Positions 40,112 to 48,996 are shown, counted from the stretch's first letter. The stretch is DNA of 49,759 nucleotides from Chloroflexota bacterium (GCA_016210495.1 JACQUC010000123.1:1-49759), one strand, 5' to 3'. The notes: a model not told the origin generated them from the letters alone. Numbers and translations: made by a program.

Positions 40112-41581
40112 TCAGTCAATCGGATATGTTTGATGCCCCGGTCTTCTGGGGAGATATCGACCGATCGGCTCTCCCACCATCCGCGCCTTGGGCGCATCGG
40201 CAGGCCACTCCATCACCACCTTTCCTCTTAGAATTACCATCACCGGCCAACCCTTCATTTCCCATCCCTCGTAGATGGACCAACCGGCGGCGCTGTGAAT
40301 CATCTCGCGTTTCACCTCTCTGCCCAGGTCTAGGTCCACGATGACCAGATCGGCATCGGCCCCGGGCGTGATGACGCCCTTCTTGGGATAGAGACCGAAG
40401 ATCCTGGCGGGGTTCTCGCAGCACAACTGGACCATTCTCTCCAGTGAGATCCTGCCCTTGTTGACTCCCTGGCTCAGCATCACGGGCAAATATCCCTCGA
40501 CGCGCGACGGGAAGCCGCTAATGGTGGCCCACACGTCGCCCTTGACTTCCATCTCCTCCCGTGACTTGGGGACCATCACGTGGTCCGTCCCGGAGCAATC
40601 GACTGTCCCATCTCGAACGGCCGCCCAGAGCTTGTCCATCGTCTCCCTGTCCCGCAACGGTACGTTCACTTTCCAGACATCGTGGTCGAGGGAAAGGTAG
40701 CAGGCGCTGGTCTGGCCATAGACCTTGACGCCATCGGCCCTCAGCTTCTGGATTACGTCGAGTGTCTCCTGGGTGGTGACGTGCTGGATGTAGAATGGAC
40801 AGCCGGTGACCTTGGCGTAGTAGCCGTAGGTCCAGACGTGGCCGGCCTCGCAGAAGTGGGGAGAGCGATCATCCCACGCGGCCATATCCTTTCGGCCCGC
40901 CTTCAACAACCGATCTTCGAAGATTCTGACGATTTCCCAGTTCTCAGGATGGATGGACACGATGCCCGGAGGGCCGATGCGCGCCACGTTCTCCATGCCA
41001 AGATAGACCGTGCCATCGTCGAAGCCTGGAAATCCCATCGATTTCTGTGCATACCACTGACTCTTGACGTTGGGTCCCTGCTTCATGTGCATGTAGAACT
41101 TATAGGAGGTAAGTCCGTGTCGCTCGGCCAACTGGGGAATTTCCGAGACCTGCTCGTCGGTGGTGACGATGGGGGTCAGGAAGTAGTCCACCCTGGAGGA
41201 CTCATTGCCTATCTCTTGAAAGAGGGGCATTATCTCGCCGAACGGACGCACGCGCTCGACAGCGGGCAGTCCTCCCATCTCCCCGATGACTGTACTGGTC
41301 AACTGCAATCCCCACGTCGTCACACCGCTTGCAAGGGCGCCCCTCGTCTCGCTGCCAAGTGTGTCCTTCAACGGGATGTAGCCGGCAGGATGCCCCTCCG
41401 GGTCGACCAGCCCGGGCAGGATGTAGTTGCCTCCCGCATCTATGGTCCGCTTCGCCGAAGAAGGCAAGGCAGCTTCGGTGGCCACCAACACGATCTTTCC
41501 GCCAGAAACGGCCACGCCCCCGGGAAATGTCCCCGCCGGGCTGACTACGTTCCCGTTGCGCAGCACGAGGTCCACAACCAT
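40112..41581 (-). CDS. hydantoinase/dihydropyrimidinase-like hydrolase (Hyd-3)
   Basis: 489 aa. Same Glu-for-His change (E62-G-H64 after LPGLVDP), with the carboxylated Lys, two metal His and catalytic Asp kept. ATG 41581 has GGAGG upstream and aligns with Hyd-2. A loop near residue 100 (TVIGEMGGLPAVERVRPF) is shorter and different from Hyd-1 and Hyd-2, so specificity may differ. It is the first gene of the whole minus-strand run, behind the promoter at 41883-41911. Confidence 0.88.
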   Translation of the reverse strand: MVVDLVLRNGNVVSPAGTFPGGVAVSGGKIVLVATEAALPSSAKRTIDAGGNYILPGLVDPEGHPAGYIPLKDTLGSETRGALASGVTTWGLQLTSTVIGEMGGLPAVERVRPFGEIMPLFQEIGNESSRVDYFLTPIVTTDEQVSEIPQLAERHGLTSYKFYMHMKQGPNVKSQWYAQKSMGFPGFDDGTVYLGMENVARIGPPGIVSIHPENWEIVRIFEDRLLKAGRKDMAAWDDRSPHFCEAGHVWTYGYYAKVTGCPFYIQHVTTQETLDVIQKLRADGVKVYGQTSACYLSLDHDVWKVNVPLRDRETMDKLWAAVRDGTVDCSGTDHVMVPKSREEMEVKGDVWATISGFPSRVEGYLPVMLSQGVNKGRISLERMVQLCCENPARIFGLYPKKGVITPGADADLVIVDLDLGREVKREMIHSAAGWSIYEGWEMKGWPVMVILRGKVVMEWPADAPKARMVGEPIGRYLPRRPGHQTYPID

Positions 41582-41882
41582 GGCTTGTTCCTCCCACCGG
41601 TCAAGAATCGGATTGTTACGCGCATGATGATTCATATAGTGAAGGGGGTAAGCTACATCGCTGTGGTCGGATCTTCCCGGCCGGTACCCACCAGGCCAAG
41701 TCTAACCGATGGATTGCTTCGACGGATGGCGGCGACGGCGAACAGGGAATGAAAAACCTGGACGGCTACTACGCCCAAGGACTACTGAACTGCGCCGAAT
41801 ACTTCCCCTTACCAGCCAGCGGGCATTGCTGACGTAGGAAAGGCACTGGGACCGCGTGCAACAAACTTGCTACGCTGGCAAC

Positions 41883-41911
41883 AATATAGCACGGCCCATC
41901 TCCAAAGTCAA
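41883..41911 (-). promoter_or_regulatory. sigma-70 promoter for the minus-strand catabolic run
   Basis: Minus strand: -35 TTGACT (41911-41906), 17-base spacer, -10 TATATT (41888-41883). Confidence 0.7.
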
Positions 41912-41918
41912 GGACGCC

Positions 41919-41948
41919 TTGCCGGTGCGTTTCGACATAATGTAGAAT
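41919..41948 (+). promoter_or_regulatory. candidate promoter for the MFS gene
   Basis: -35 TTGCCG (41919-41924), 18-base spacer, -10 TAGAAT (41943-41948), about 55 bases before the MFS start. Confidence 0.45.
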
Positions 41949-42003
41949 GTAGCCACGACCGACCCGGAGCAGAACGACGCAAAAGAAGTGAGACGAGCAT
42001 CTT

Positions 42004-43179
42004 GTGGCTACACAATCGCGCCTGTTTACCCCGGCGTTCTTACTGACCTGCTTCACCAGCTTTACGTTCGCGGTTGGCATTCACCTGACGTTCGCCGCGC
42101 TGCCTCTCTATGTCGTGGCCCTTGGGGGAAGTGAGTCCGAAGTCGGCCTGGTAATCGGCGCAATCTCGATCACGGCGGTCGTGGCTACACCGCTGTTGGG
42201 CGGTGCTATCGATCGGTGGGGCCCCAGGCCGATCCTACTCCTGGCCGCCGCGCTGTCCCTGCTGGCGTCGACCTCGTACCTGCTTGCGACGAGCATCGTC
42301 GCGCTATTGGCGATCCGGCTGGCGCACGGCCTGGGACTATCCGGCTTCCACAGCCCTTTCTATGTGCTCGTAGCCAATATGGCCCCCGATCATCGGCGCG
42401 GCGAGGCCCTGGGTTTCTACGGTCTTTCCAGCAACCTGTCGATGGCTATTTCTCCCGCCATCGGTTTGCTGGTCGCCAACCAATTTGGTTTCCCAGCCCT
42501 CTTTGTCCTCAGCGCGGCCATAATGCTGGTAGCGCTCGTGGCCATTACATTGTTGCCGGCGACGAAACGCCCCGTGGATACGCCAGCCTGGTCGTTGAGA
42601 ACTATCCTGAGCCCGGAGGCCATCCCAGCGGCGATACTCTCCTTCTCCATGTTCGCGACCTATGGCACGGTTCTGTCTTTCGTGTCTGTGTGGGCCTGGC
42701 AGAACGGTGTGGACAATCCGGGCCTCTTCTTCACGGTGTATGCTATCGCTCTGATCATGACTCGTCCCATCGCCGGAGTCCTTTCCGACCGGTACGGGCG
42801 AGCCACGGTGATCGTTCCGGCCCTGATGATACTGGGTGCTGCCATCGGCAGTCTGAGCATAGCCAAGTCGATGTCTACCCTGGCTTTGGCTGCTCTCGCA
42901 TATGGGATTGGATTCGGCTCCACGGCGCCGACCCTGGCAGCTACGATCGCGGACAAAGTGCGTTCCCAAAGCAGGGGAGCTGGAATGAGCACGCTGCTGA
43001 CGGGCTCCGAAGCCGGCATCATCTGCGGCTCGGTGGCAATGGGGTTCGTTCTGCAATCGGCTGGGTTTACTGCGATGTTTCTATTGGCAGGGGCCGTGCC
43101 GATCCTGTCGTCCCTGGCGTTCGCCTCCACGCTCTTGCGGCGGTCCGGCCCCGACAAGCTGGGGGGAACATTCCGATAG
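42004..43179 (+). CDS. major facilitator superfamily transporter
   Basis: 391 aa, GTG start, with about twelve hydrophobic helices. The loop-2 motif G-G-x-x-D-R-x-G (GGAIDRWGPRP) and its second-half copy (GVLSDRYGRATV) are typical of MFS drug/sugar efflux transporters. No substrate-binding motif is decisive. It is divergent from the catabolic run and convergent with the inositol-lipid operon, so it may serve either, or neither. Confidence 0.9.
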   Translation: MATQSRLFTPAFLLTCFTSFTFAVGIHLTFAALPLYVVALGGSESEVGLVIGAISITAVVATPLLGGAIDRWGPRPILLLAAALSLLASTSYLLATSIVALLAIRLAHGLGLSGFHSPFYVLVANMAPDHRRGEALGFYGLSSNLSMAISPAIGLLVANQFGFPALFVLSAAIMLVALVAITLLPATKRPVDTPAWSLRTILSPEAIPAAILSFSMFATYGTVLSFVSVWAWQNGVDNPGLFFTVYAIALIMTRPIAGVLSDRYGRATVIVPALMILGAAIGSLSIAKSMSTLALAALAYGIGFGSTAPTLAATIADKVRSQSRGAGMSTLLTGSEAGIICGSVAMGFVLQSAGFTAMFLLAGAVPILSSLAFASTLLRRSGPDKLGGTFR

Positions 43180-43214
43180 ACCGAGCGGCTCAACCGCTGT
43201 TGCACGTTTGCCTG

Positions 43215-43242
43215 GTAGGGACGTTGCATGCAACGTCCCTAC
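43215..43242. repeat. 28-bp perfect palindrome (REP-like), bidirectional terminator
   Basis: Perfect palindrome with arms GTAGGGACGTTGCA. It lies between the convergent MFS and phosphatidyltransferase genes and contains the TAG stop of the latter. It begins GTAGGGxCGT like the palindrome at 48966-48996. Likely a dispersed palindromic repeat that can act as a terminator. Confidence 0.8.
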
Positions 43243-43823
43243 TTCGCCGTCACATTCCGAATATGCACGATCCGTTGCACGGCGGTGACGTTCGTGAGAA
43301 CAGCCAGGATCCATAGGACGATGAGCACCTGATCGACCAGCAGGCCCAGCCCCAGCAGGAGCACTCTTTCCGGACGCGCCAGTATTCCCACCTCACAGTC
43401 GAGACCCAGGCCCTCGGCGCGAGCGCGAGTGTAGCTGACCATCAGCGAACCGACGAGGACGACGTACACCAGTATGGTTGCCAGCAGGTCATTGTGCTGA
43501 GCGTAATAGACCAAAAGGCCAAGCAGCACGACCGCTTCCGAATACCTGTCCAGCGTCGAATCCAGGAAGGCGCCGAAAGCGGTGATGCGGCCCGTCACGC
43601 GGGCCAGGGCGCCGTCCAGGGTGTCTAGCGCGCCGACGACGAGAATCAGCGCACCACCCAGGGCGACGTGTCCCGCGATGATGACCGCGCCCACGCCGAC
43701 GTTCAAAACAAAGGCGATGAACGTGACCCAGTTCGGAGTGATCCCGGTGACTGCAATGCCCCTGGCGATCTTCTCCGCCAGTTGTCTGGCGCGAACTTTG
43801 ATCAGATTAGTTAGCAAGTGCAT
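43239..43823 (-). CDS. CDP-alcohol phosphatidyltransferase, likely phosphatidylinositol(-phosphate) synthase
   Basis: About 194 aa, several membrane helices. It carries the complete family motif D-x2-D-G-x2-A-R-x8-G-x3-D-x3-D (DTLDGALAR...GAFLDSTLD). With inositol-phosphate synthase at the head of the same operon, inositol phosphate is the expected acceptor: CDP-diacylglycerol + inositol-1-phosphate gives phosphatidylinositol phosphate + CMP at the membrane. ATG 43823 has a short spacing to GAGG; TTG 43817 with GAGGA six bases upstream is equally possible. It is the last gene of the operon, 165 bases after the glycosyltransferase. A phosphatidylglycerophosphate synthase role cannot be excluded. 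Confidence 0.85.
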   Translation of the reverse strand: MHLLTNLIKVRARQLAEKIARGIAVTGITPNWVTFIAFVLNVGVGAVIIAGHVALGGALILVVGALDTLDGALARVTGRITAFGAFLDSTLDRYSEAVVLLGLLVYYAQHNDLLATILVYVVLVGSLMVSYTRARAEGLGLDCEVGILARPERVLLLGLGLLVDQVLIVLWILAVLTNVTAVQRIVHIRNVTAK

Positions 43824-43900
43824 TCCTCGGTAGCCACGTCGTCTACACTGTAGTTCAAGCAGATCAATCGATTTCACAAATTCAGAATCGCAGTGACCTG

Positions 43901-43977
43901 GCAATCTGCGTAATCCTCTAATCTGCGTCAATCTGCGGTTCAGACCCTTTGCGCTCTCTGCGTTCTCTGCGGTTCAA
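43901..43977 (-). repeat. dispersed intergenic repeat, copy 2
   Basis: Inverted and slightly diverged copy of 497-567 (shared TCTGAACCGCAGATTGA, AGAGCGCA). It fills the gap between the glycosyltransferase and phosphatidyltransferase genes. Confidence 0.55.
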
Positions 43978-43988
43978 CCGTTCTCGGT

Positions 43989-45194
43989 CTAGTCGCCCGT
44001 GGACCACAGGGGTCGGGGGACGCCCCGGACGCCGAAACGATCGCTGCGCTCCTTGTCCTCACGAAAGACGAACCCACAGCGTTCGGCCGTCTGATAGTAA
44101 TAGGTCAACACGTGGCGCGCAACCTTGGCCCATGAGTAGTCCGCCGCCTTGCGCCGGCCCTTGTCCCCCATCTTGCGCCTGAGCTCCCCGTCCGTCAACA
44201 ACCGCGTCAGCGCGGCAGCCAGCGCCTCTTCGTCCTTGGGCGGTACCAGCAGGCCTTCCTCGCCGGGCTGCACAAGGCCGCGATAGCCTTGTATGTCCGA
44301 GGCCACTATTGGCTTACCCATGGCCATCGCTTCCAACAAGACGATGCCAAAGCTCTCGCCACCGGTGGAGGGAGCGCAGAAGACGTCGCAGCTACTGTAG
44401 TACCTTGCCAGCTCGTTCGACGGCACAAAGCCGGTAAACATGACGTCCGTTAGACCGGCCTTTTCGGCTATCGACTCGTAACGTTCCTTATCCTCGTCGT
44501 TGTATGCGCCCACCACGATAAGGCGGGTCTCGGGCACGACATATCTGATGCCTCTGAAAGCGCGCAGCAGGTACTGTAAGCCTTTGCGCTTATCCAGTCG
44601 CCCCACAAAGAGGATGTTGAGTCGGTCGTCACGAAGCTGCTCGAATGGCTCGATGCCCTCGTGGAATTGCCTCAGGTCGATGCCGTTGGGAATGATTGCG
44701 TAGTCGCTCTTGAAGTACTTGCCGGTGAAATCCACCGCGGCCTGCGATACGGCGATCTTGCCGTGCAGCTTGTTGAAGAACCGCTTTAGAATTGCCTTGC
44801 CGTAGAAATAAGCGAGGCTTCTGTTGAGGTTGGCGTGGAAGGTGCCCACGTTCAGGGCGTGAGAGTGCCTCAGCACAGTCAGCGGTAGGGCAGGGAGCAG
44901 CGGCTCGTGCAGGTGGACCACGTCGAACTGCTCCTGCCGGAGAATCTGTTTGACGCGGCCCGAAAGACGCAGTGAAAGCGTGATCCTGGCCACGGAGCCG
45001 TTGTGTGGTATCCGTACGACGCTGCCAACCTTGAAAACGTTTTCTTTGGCCAGTTCTTCGCGATCGCTGGAAGAAGGGGCGATGATTTTCACCTCGTTAC
45101 CAAGCCGAGTGAACTCCTCCTCCAGGTGATGGATGTGCTCGGAGACCCCGCCGGGATAGGGATAGTCGTAGGCCGATACGAGTCCAATCTTCAC
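43989..45194 (-). CDS. pimA: GT4 glycosyltransferase, PimA-like
   Basis: 401-aa GT-B retaining glycosyltransferase. The N-terminal loop PGGVSEHIHHLEEEF matches PimA-type enzymes. The donor domain carries NILFVGRLDKRKG and the E-x7-E motif (GGESFGIVLLEAM). In mycobacteria PimA transfers mannose from GDP-mannose to phosphatidylinositol on the cytoplasmic leaflet. The operon context (inositol-phosphate synthase, phosphatidyltransferase, acyltransferases) supports the same role here, although the sugar donor cannot be read from sequence. ATG 45194 lies 2 bases from the stop of the PHP gene. Confidence 0.83.
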   Translation of the reverse strand: MKIGLVSAYDYPYPGGVSEHIHHLEEEFTRLGNEVKIIAPSSSDREELAKENVFKVGSVVRIPHNGSVARITLSLRLSGRVKQILRQEQFDVVHLHEPLLPALPLTVLRHSHALNVGTFHANLNRSLAYFYGKAILKRFFNKLHGKIAVSQAAVDFTGKYFKSDYAIIPNGIDLRQFHEGIEPFEQLRDDRLNILFVGRLDKRKGLQYLLRAFRGIRYVVPETRLIVVGAYNDEDKERYESIAEKAGLTDVMFTGFVPSNELARYYSSCDVFCAPSTGGESFGIVLLEAMAMGKPIVASDIQGYRGLVQPGEEGLLVPPKDEEALAAALTRLLTDGELRRKMGDKGRRKAADYSWAKVARHVLTYYYQTAERCGFVFREDKERSDRFGVRGVPRPLWSTGD

Positions 45195-45195
45195 G

Positions 45196-46002
45196 CTACT
45201 GCCCCTGACTTAAGAGTGCGCTAATGGCCCGATATACCTTCTGAGAAGGGTGGATCAAAAGGCTCTTGATCTGCTGGCCGGCAGCGCCTTGGAGATTCTC
45301 GTTTGGCGTCCAGAACTCACCGGCGGCTTTCGTCCGCTTGTCCAGCAAGGCCTTACGAAAGTCTTCGGCGGTGCGGCCCTCGAAGCGCGTGTGGGCCGTG
45401 CCGATCTGGTGTAGGTGATGCGCGTCACTTCCCCCCAGTTCTGGCAGGCCCAGTACGGTTTCGTTGAACTCCTTCGCCCTCTTGTGCGCAACCCAGCCTG
45501 CAACGCTGGGATTGAACATCTCGATGCCATCGAAGTAGATGTCCGGCGAGGGATTCGTCATGATGCGCAGGAGAAGGCGATGTCCCACGCTCAAGGTGAG
45601 CCAGCTCATAGGATGGGGCACGATGCACAGACCACCCTGCACATGCACGGCATAAATGCTCTTCTCCAACGACTGCAGCATGCGAACGGGCTTCTCGATA
45701 AATAGGGCCAAGAGATGGCCATCCAGAGTTGTGATCTCGGCGCCGGGAATGACCTCGAACCGGTAACTGCGCTGTGCCACCAGCTCACGCGCTTCATAGC
45801 CCCCAGCGATTTCGTCGTGGTCGGTGATGGCGATGAGGTCGAGACTTCCACCTTGCTGCACATGTTCCAGTATCTCAGAGACGGCCGGCACCCCATCGCC
45901 CGCAGCGCTATGGATGTGCAGGTCAGCGGAACCCCAGGATGCCTCTATGTCTGCCTTCTTAGGCTTCACCTTGTCCTCCGCCGACGAAAAGCCGGGCTTC
46001 AC
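45196..46002 (-). CDS. PHP-domain metal-dependent phosphoesterase
   Basis: 268 aa. PHP motifs: DLHIHSAAGDG (motif I), ITDHDE (motif II), PGAEIT, PHP (literal), and GGSDAHH near the C-terminus, giving the metal ligands of a trinuclear site. GTG 46002 overlaps the acyltransferase stop (GTGA); TTG 46011 is an alternative. It sits within the inositol-lipid operon with small overlaps on both sides. A phosphatase would be needed to convert phosphatidylinositol phosphate to phosphatidylinositol or to dephosphorylate inositol phosphate, and no IMPase-type gene is here, so this is the natural candidate. That is inference. Confidence 0.85.
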   Translation of the reverse strand: MKPGFSSAEDKVKPKKADIEASWGSADLHIHSAAGDGVPAVSEILEHVQQGGSLDLIAITDHDEIAGGYEARELVAQRSYRFEVIPGAEITTLDGHLLALFIEKPVRMLQSLEKSIYAVHVQGGLCIVPHPMSWLTLSVGHRLLLRIMTNPSPDIYFDGIEMFNPSVAGWVAHKRAKEFNETVLGLPELGGSDAHHLHQIGTAHTRFEGRTAEDFRKALLDKRTKAAGEFWTPNENLQGAAGQQIKSLLIHPSQKVYRAISALLSQGQ

Positions 46003-46862
46003 GACGCCCAAATCGGTTCAAAGACAACCCACTGCTCGGGATGTTGCCGAATAAACTTCTCCAACTCGTACACTATTGCCTGGGAGTTGTAGCGCACGTC
46101 TTTGCGCAGATCCCCTGTATATCGCATATCGAGAGGCGGGCCCATGGAGATCGAGTATGTGCCGTCGTCGTGCCTAAGGCTGACCGTCGGCAAAATCACG
46201 GCGCCGGTGCGCAGCGCCAGCACGGCTGGAGCGTCGGGGACGGTGGTGGCCTTACCAAAGAAGTGCACCTCGACGCCGTTTCTGAGCACATCGCGGTCCG
46301 ATGCTATAGCGACCACCTCGTTGTTGCTCAGCGCCCGATGAATCGCCCGCAAAGCCCCGCCGTCTACGGGCACGAAGTTCAGCCCGTTGGCGACGCGCAT
46401 CTTGGTGACCAGCTCGAAAAGCTTCTGCGGACTGAAATGCTCGACGGGAATGGTGACGCGGTACGAGTAGGCCGCGCTCACCTGAGCTACCAGGTCCAGA
46501 TTCCCCAGGTGTGCCAACACCAGGATGACTCCCTTCCTCCGCTTAAGCGCCCCGTTCAAGTTCTCCAACCCATTCAGAGCCACCAGACCGCGCACTTGCG
46601 AGAGATCCAGTTTCCGTACTCTGAAGAGGTCGTAGTAGTTCTTGGCCGCGGTGTGGAATACCCTTCTCGCCAGGGCTTTGACCTGTCGGCTGTCTGCACC
46701 CGGCCCAATTACGTAGCGTAGGTTCGCCTCCACGCTCTTGCGGGCGCGCGGCTTGCATACCCAACAGACGTCGGCCGCAAGACTGGCCAAAACGTAACCC
46801 GGCCGCAGCGGCAAAAGAGGGACCAGCCACGCCGCGACGCGAAACAGATAGTAAGTCAACAT
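45999..46862 (-). CDS. LpxL/PatA-type lipid acyltransferase 2
   Basis: 287 aa membrane-associated acyltransferase with HxxxxD motif (H-L-G-N-L-D) after 'VILVLA'. Its N-terminal hydrophobic anchor is LFRVAAWLVPLLPLRPGY. The family includes LpxL/HtrB and mycobacterial PatA, which acylates the PimA-added mannose. The ATG overlaps the stop of acyltransferase 1 by one base. The acyl acceptor is inferred from operon context. Confidence 0.85.
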   Translation of the reverse strand: MLTYYLFRVAAWLVPLLPLRPGYVLASLAADVCWVCKPRARKSVEANLRYVIGPGADSRQVKALARRVFHTAAKNYYDLFRVRKLDLSQVRGLVALNGLENLNGALKRRKGVILVLAHLGNLDLVAQVSAAYSYRVTIPVEHFSPQKLFELVTKMRVANGLNFVPVDGGALRAIHRALSNNEVVAIASDRDVLRNGVEVHFFGKATTVPDAPAVLALRTGAVILPTVSLRHDDGTYSISMGPPLDMRYTGDLRKDVRYNSQAIVYELEKFIRQHPEQWVVFEPIWAS

Positions 46863-47839
46863 CAGGCACCTGACAACAACACCGAACAGTGGGCCGGGCT
46901 GGACTCAGGCCACATTTGGCGGAACATGTACCACTGGTCGGGATACTGTTTGATGCACTCTTCCACCAGTTGCATAATATTCTGCGTCATAGCCTGCACG
47001 TCCTGGCCGAAATCTCCGGTCGGTTCGAAATCCAGGTACGGCGAGATCAGCCCACGGAAGGTGTTATCTGGCAGGCGCACGAGATAGCCAAGCACAAGTC
47101 GGGCTCCCGTTTTCAAGGCCAGAGTGGCAGCGCCTGCTGGAATATTAGCAGTTCGCCCACAGAACTCGACGGGCACACCGCCAGGTTCCGGCCTGTCGAT
47201 CAAAAGCCCAAGGATTTCGTTCTGCCGCAGGGCGCGCAGCACCTTTCGCGCGGCATGCTCCAACGGTATTATCTTCATGCCTTTCTCGACGCGATAGCGC
47301 TGGATCAAAGCGTTCAACTTCTGAGGCTCGAAGCTCTCGGCTACAACGTTTAGTGGATAGCCACGCAACGCGAGCATGGCGCCAGCCAAATCCCAGTTGC
47401 CGAAGTGGAAACCGACGAAGATCACTCCTTTGCCATCCGCGAGCGCTCGGTCCAGATTTTCCCATCCGGTCGCGTCGATGACTCTTTCGAGCTCCTCACC
47501 CGTCAGGTGAGGAAAACGCAGAAAGTCCACGAGATACTTAAAGTAGTTGCGATAGGCGCCCCGAGTCATGCGTGAGACGGTGTCGTGGTCGGCGTCTGCG
47601 CCAAGCACCTGCCGCATATTCTCTTCGACACACTTGCGGAGCGCCGGCCAGACAATGTAGATAACGTATGAGAGGCCGATGGTTATGCCGTAGCTTGTGC
47701 GCAGCGGGAGTATGCGGGCCAAGAAGCCAAGACTCTGGATGATCCAATACGTCAGGTTCAGACGGTTGGCGACGTCGATTGTGCTGCGCCACCAGAGCTT
47801 ATCTTTGCCGTTAGAATCAGCTTGCTTCGTTGTTACCAC
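46862..47839 (-). CDS. LpxL/PatA-type lipid acyltransferase 1
   Basis: 325 aa, GTG start (GGAAG upstream) overlapping the inositol-phosphate synthase gene by 23 bases. HxxxxD motif H-F-G-N-W-D after 'VIFVGF', then a substrate-site segment around LIDRPEPGG. Paralogue of acyltransferase 2. Two acyltransferases fit two acylation steps of a mannosylated phosphoinositide; lipid A synthesis is unlikely without other lpx genes. Confidence 0.85.
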   Translation of the reverse strand: MVTTKQADSNGKDKLWWRSTIDVANRLNLTYWIIQSLGFLARILPLRTSYGITIGLSYVIYIVWPALRKCVEENMRQVLGADADHDTVSRMTRGAYRNYFKYLVDFLRFPHLTGEELERVIDATGWENLDRALADGKGVIFVGFHFGNWDLAGAMLALRGYPLNVVAESFEPQKLNALIQRYRVEKGMKIIPLEHAARKVLRALRQNEILGLLIDRPEPGGVPVEFCGRTANIPAGAATLALKTGARLVLGYLVRLPDNTFRGLISPYLDFEPTGDFGQDVQAMTQNIMQLVEECIKQYPDQWYMFRQMWPESSPAHCSVLLSGA

Positions 47840-48929
47840 TCGTAGCTTCCTTCACTTGCGCGTATTGCTCGATGAACTGCTCAACCATGCCCATTGCCTC
47901 GCTGTCGGTGTACTGCACGGGAGGCGACTTCATAAAGTAAGCGGAAGGGCCGACCAGCGTGCCACTGACGCCGTGATCCAGCGCGAGCTTACAACAGCGA
48001 ATGGCGTCGATCACCACGCCTGCCGAGTTGGGGGAATCCCATACTTCGAGCTTGCACTCGAGGTTGAGCGGCACATCCCCGAAGGTCCGTCCTTCCATAC
48101 GAATATAGCACCACTTGCGGTCACTGAGCCAGGGGACGTAGTCACTGGGGCCCACGTGAACGTTGTCGCTTCCCAGGTCGTAGTCGAGCTGAGAGGTCAC
48201 GGCATTGGTCTTGGAGATCTTCTTCGACTCCAGGCGGGACCGCTCGAGCATATTATAGAAGTCGGTGTTGCCGCCGAAGTTGAGCTGGTAGGTTCTCTCC
48301 AGCTTCACGCCGCGGTCGCGAAAGAGCCGGGTCAGCACGCGGTGCGTGATAGTTGCCCCCACCTGAGACTTGATGTCGTCGCCGATGATGGGCAGGGCCC
48401 GGTCCACGAATCGCTTCTGCCAGTAGGCCTCGCGGGCGATAAATACGGGGATGCAGTTGATGAAGCCGCAGCCGGCCGCGAGAACCTGCTCCACGTACCA
48501 CTTAGTGGCTTCTTCACTACCGACCGGGAGGTAGTTTATGACTACTTCTGTTCCCGTTTGTTTGAGGATGTTGACCAGGTCAGCGGTAGAGCCCGGCGCC
48601 TTCTGGATGACCTCCGACAGATATTTGCCCAACCCGTCGTGGGTCATGCCACGCTCTACGCGCACCCCCAACCGGGGCACGTCGCAGAACTTATAGGTGT
48701 TGTTTGGCGCGTTGAAGATGGCTTCGCTGAGGTCCTTGCCCACCTTGTTCTTGTCGATATCGAAGGCGGAGCTAAACTCGATGTCCCGGATGTGATAGGG
48801 CCCGATTCTTACGTGCATAAGGCCGGGCACAAACTCATCTTCGCTAGCGTCGCGGTAGAACTGCACTCCTTGCACGAGCGATGAGGCGCAATTGCCCACG
48901 CCGATTATCCCCACTCTAATTTTGCCCAA
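47817..48929 (-). CDS. ino1: inositol-3-phosphate synthase (myo-inositol-1-phosphate synthase)
   Basis: 370 aa, NAD-dependent isomerisation of glucose-6-phosphate to inositol phosphate. NAD-binding start [16 protein letters not shown]; later [20 protein letters not shown] and LNFGGNTDF, all characteristic of the prokaryotic synthase. The TTG start at 48929 has GGAG ten bases upstream. It heads the six-gene inositol-lipid operon and overlaps acyltransferase 1. Confidence 0.93.
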   Translation of the reverse strand: MGKIRVGIIGVGNCASSLVQGVQFYRDASEDEFVPGLMHVRIGPYHIRDIEFSSAFDIDKNKVGKDLSEAIFNAPNNTYKFCDVPRLGVRVERGMTHDGLGKYLSEVIQKAPGSTADLVNILKQTGTEVVINYLPVGSEEATKWYVEQVLAAGCGFINCIPVFIAREAYWQKRFVDRALPIIGDDIKSQVGATITHRVLTRLFRDRGVKLERTYQLNFGGNTDFYNMLERSRLESKKISKTNAVTSQLDYDLGSDNVHVGPSDYVPWLSDRKWCYIRMEGRTFGDVPLNLECKLEVWDSPNSAGVVIDAIRCCKLALDHGVSGTLVGPSAYFMKSPPVQYTDSEAMGMVEQFIEQYAQVKEATSGNNEAS

Positions 48930-48965
48930 TGCGCCGGAACTCCTTTCCCAATTCTTTCACGAATT

Positions 48966-48996
48966 GGTAGGGGCGTGATTCAATCACGCCCCTACC
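48966..48996. repeat. 31-bp palindrome (REP-like)
   Basis: Perfect 15-bp arms (48966-48980 and 48982-48996) around one base. It lies between ArsR and inositol-phosphate synthase and supplies the last codons and TGA of ArsR. It shares GTAGGGxCGT with the palindrome at 43215. Confidence 0.8.

Larger units (their letters stand above)
41582..42003. other. divergent intergenic region
   Basis: 422 bases between Hyd-3 (minus) and the MFS gene (plus). It holds a promoter in each direction (41883-41911 minus, 41919-41948 plus), only 7 bases apart at their -35 elements, so a regulator could control both. A ~300-base leader precedes Hyd-3; no riboswitch recognised. Confidence 0.55.

Noticed and set aside
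40580..41752. Long plus-strand open frame opposite Hyd-3
   Set aside because: It is the antisense shadow of a clearly conserved hydrolase gene, without its own ribosome binding site. Similar shadows at 23491-24798 and 47697-48884 were dropped for the same reason.
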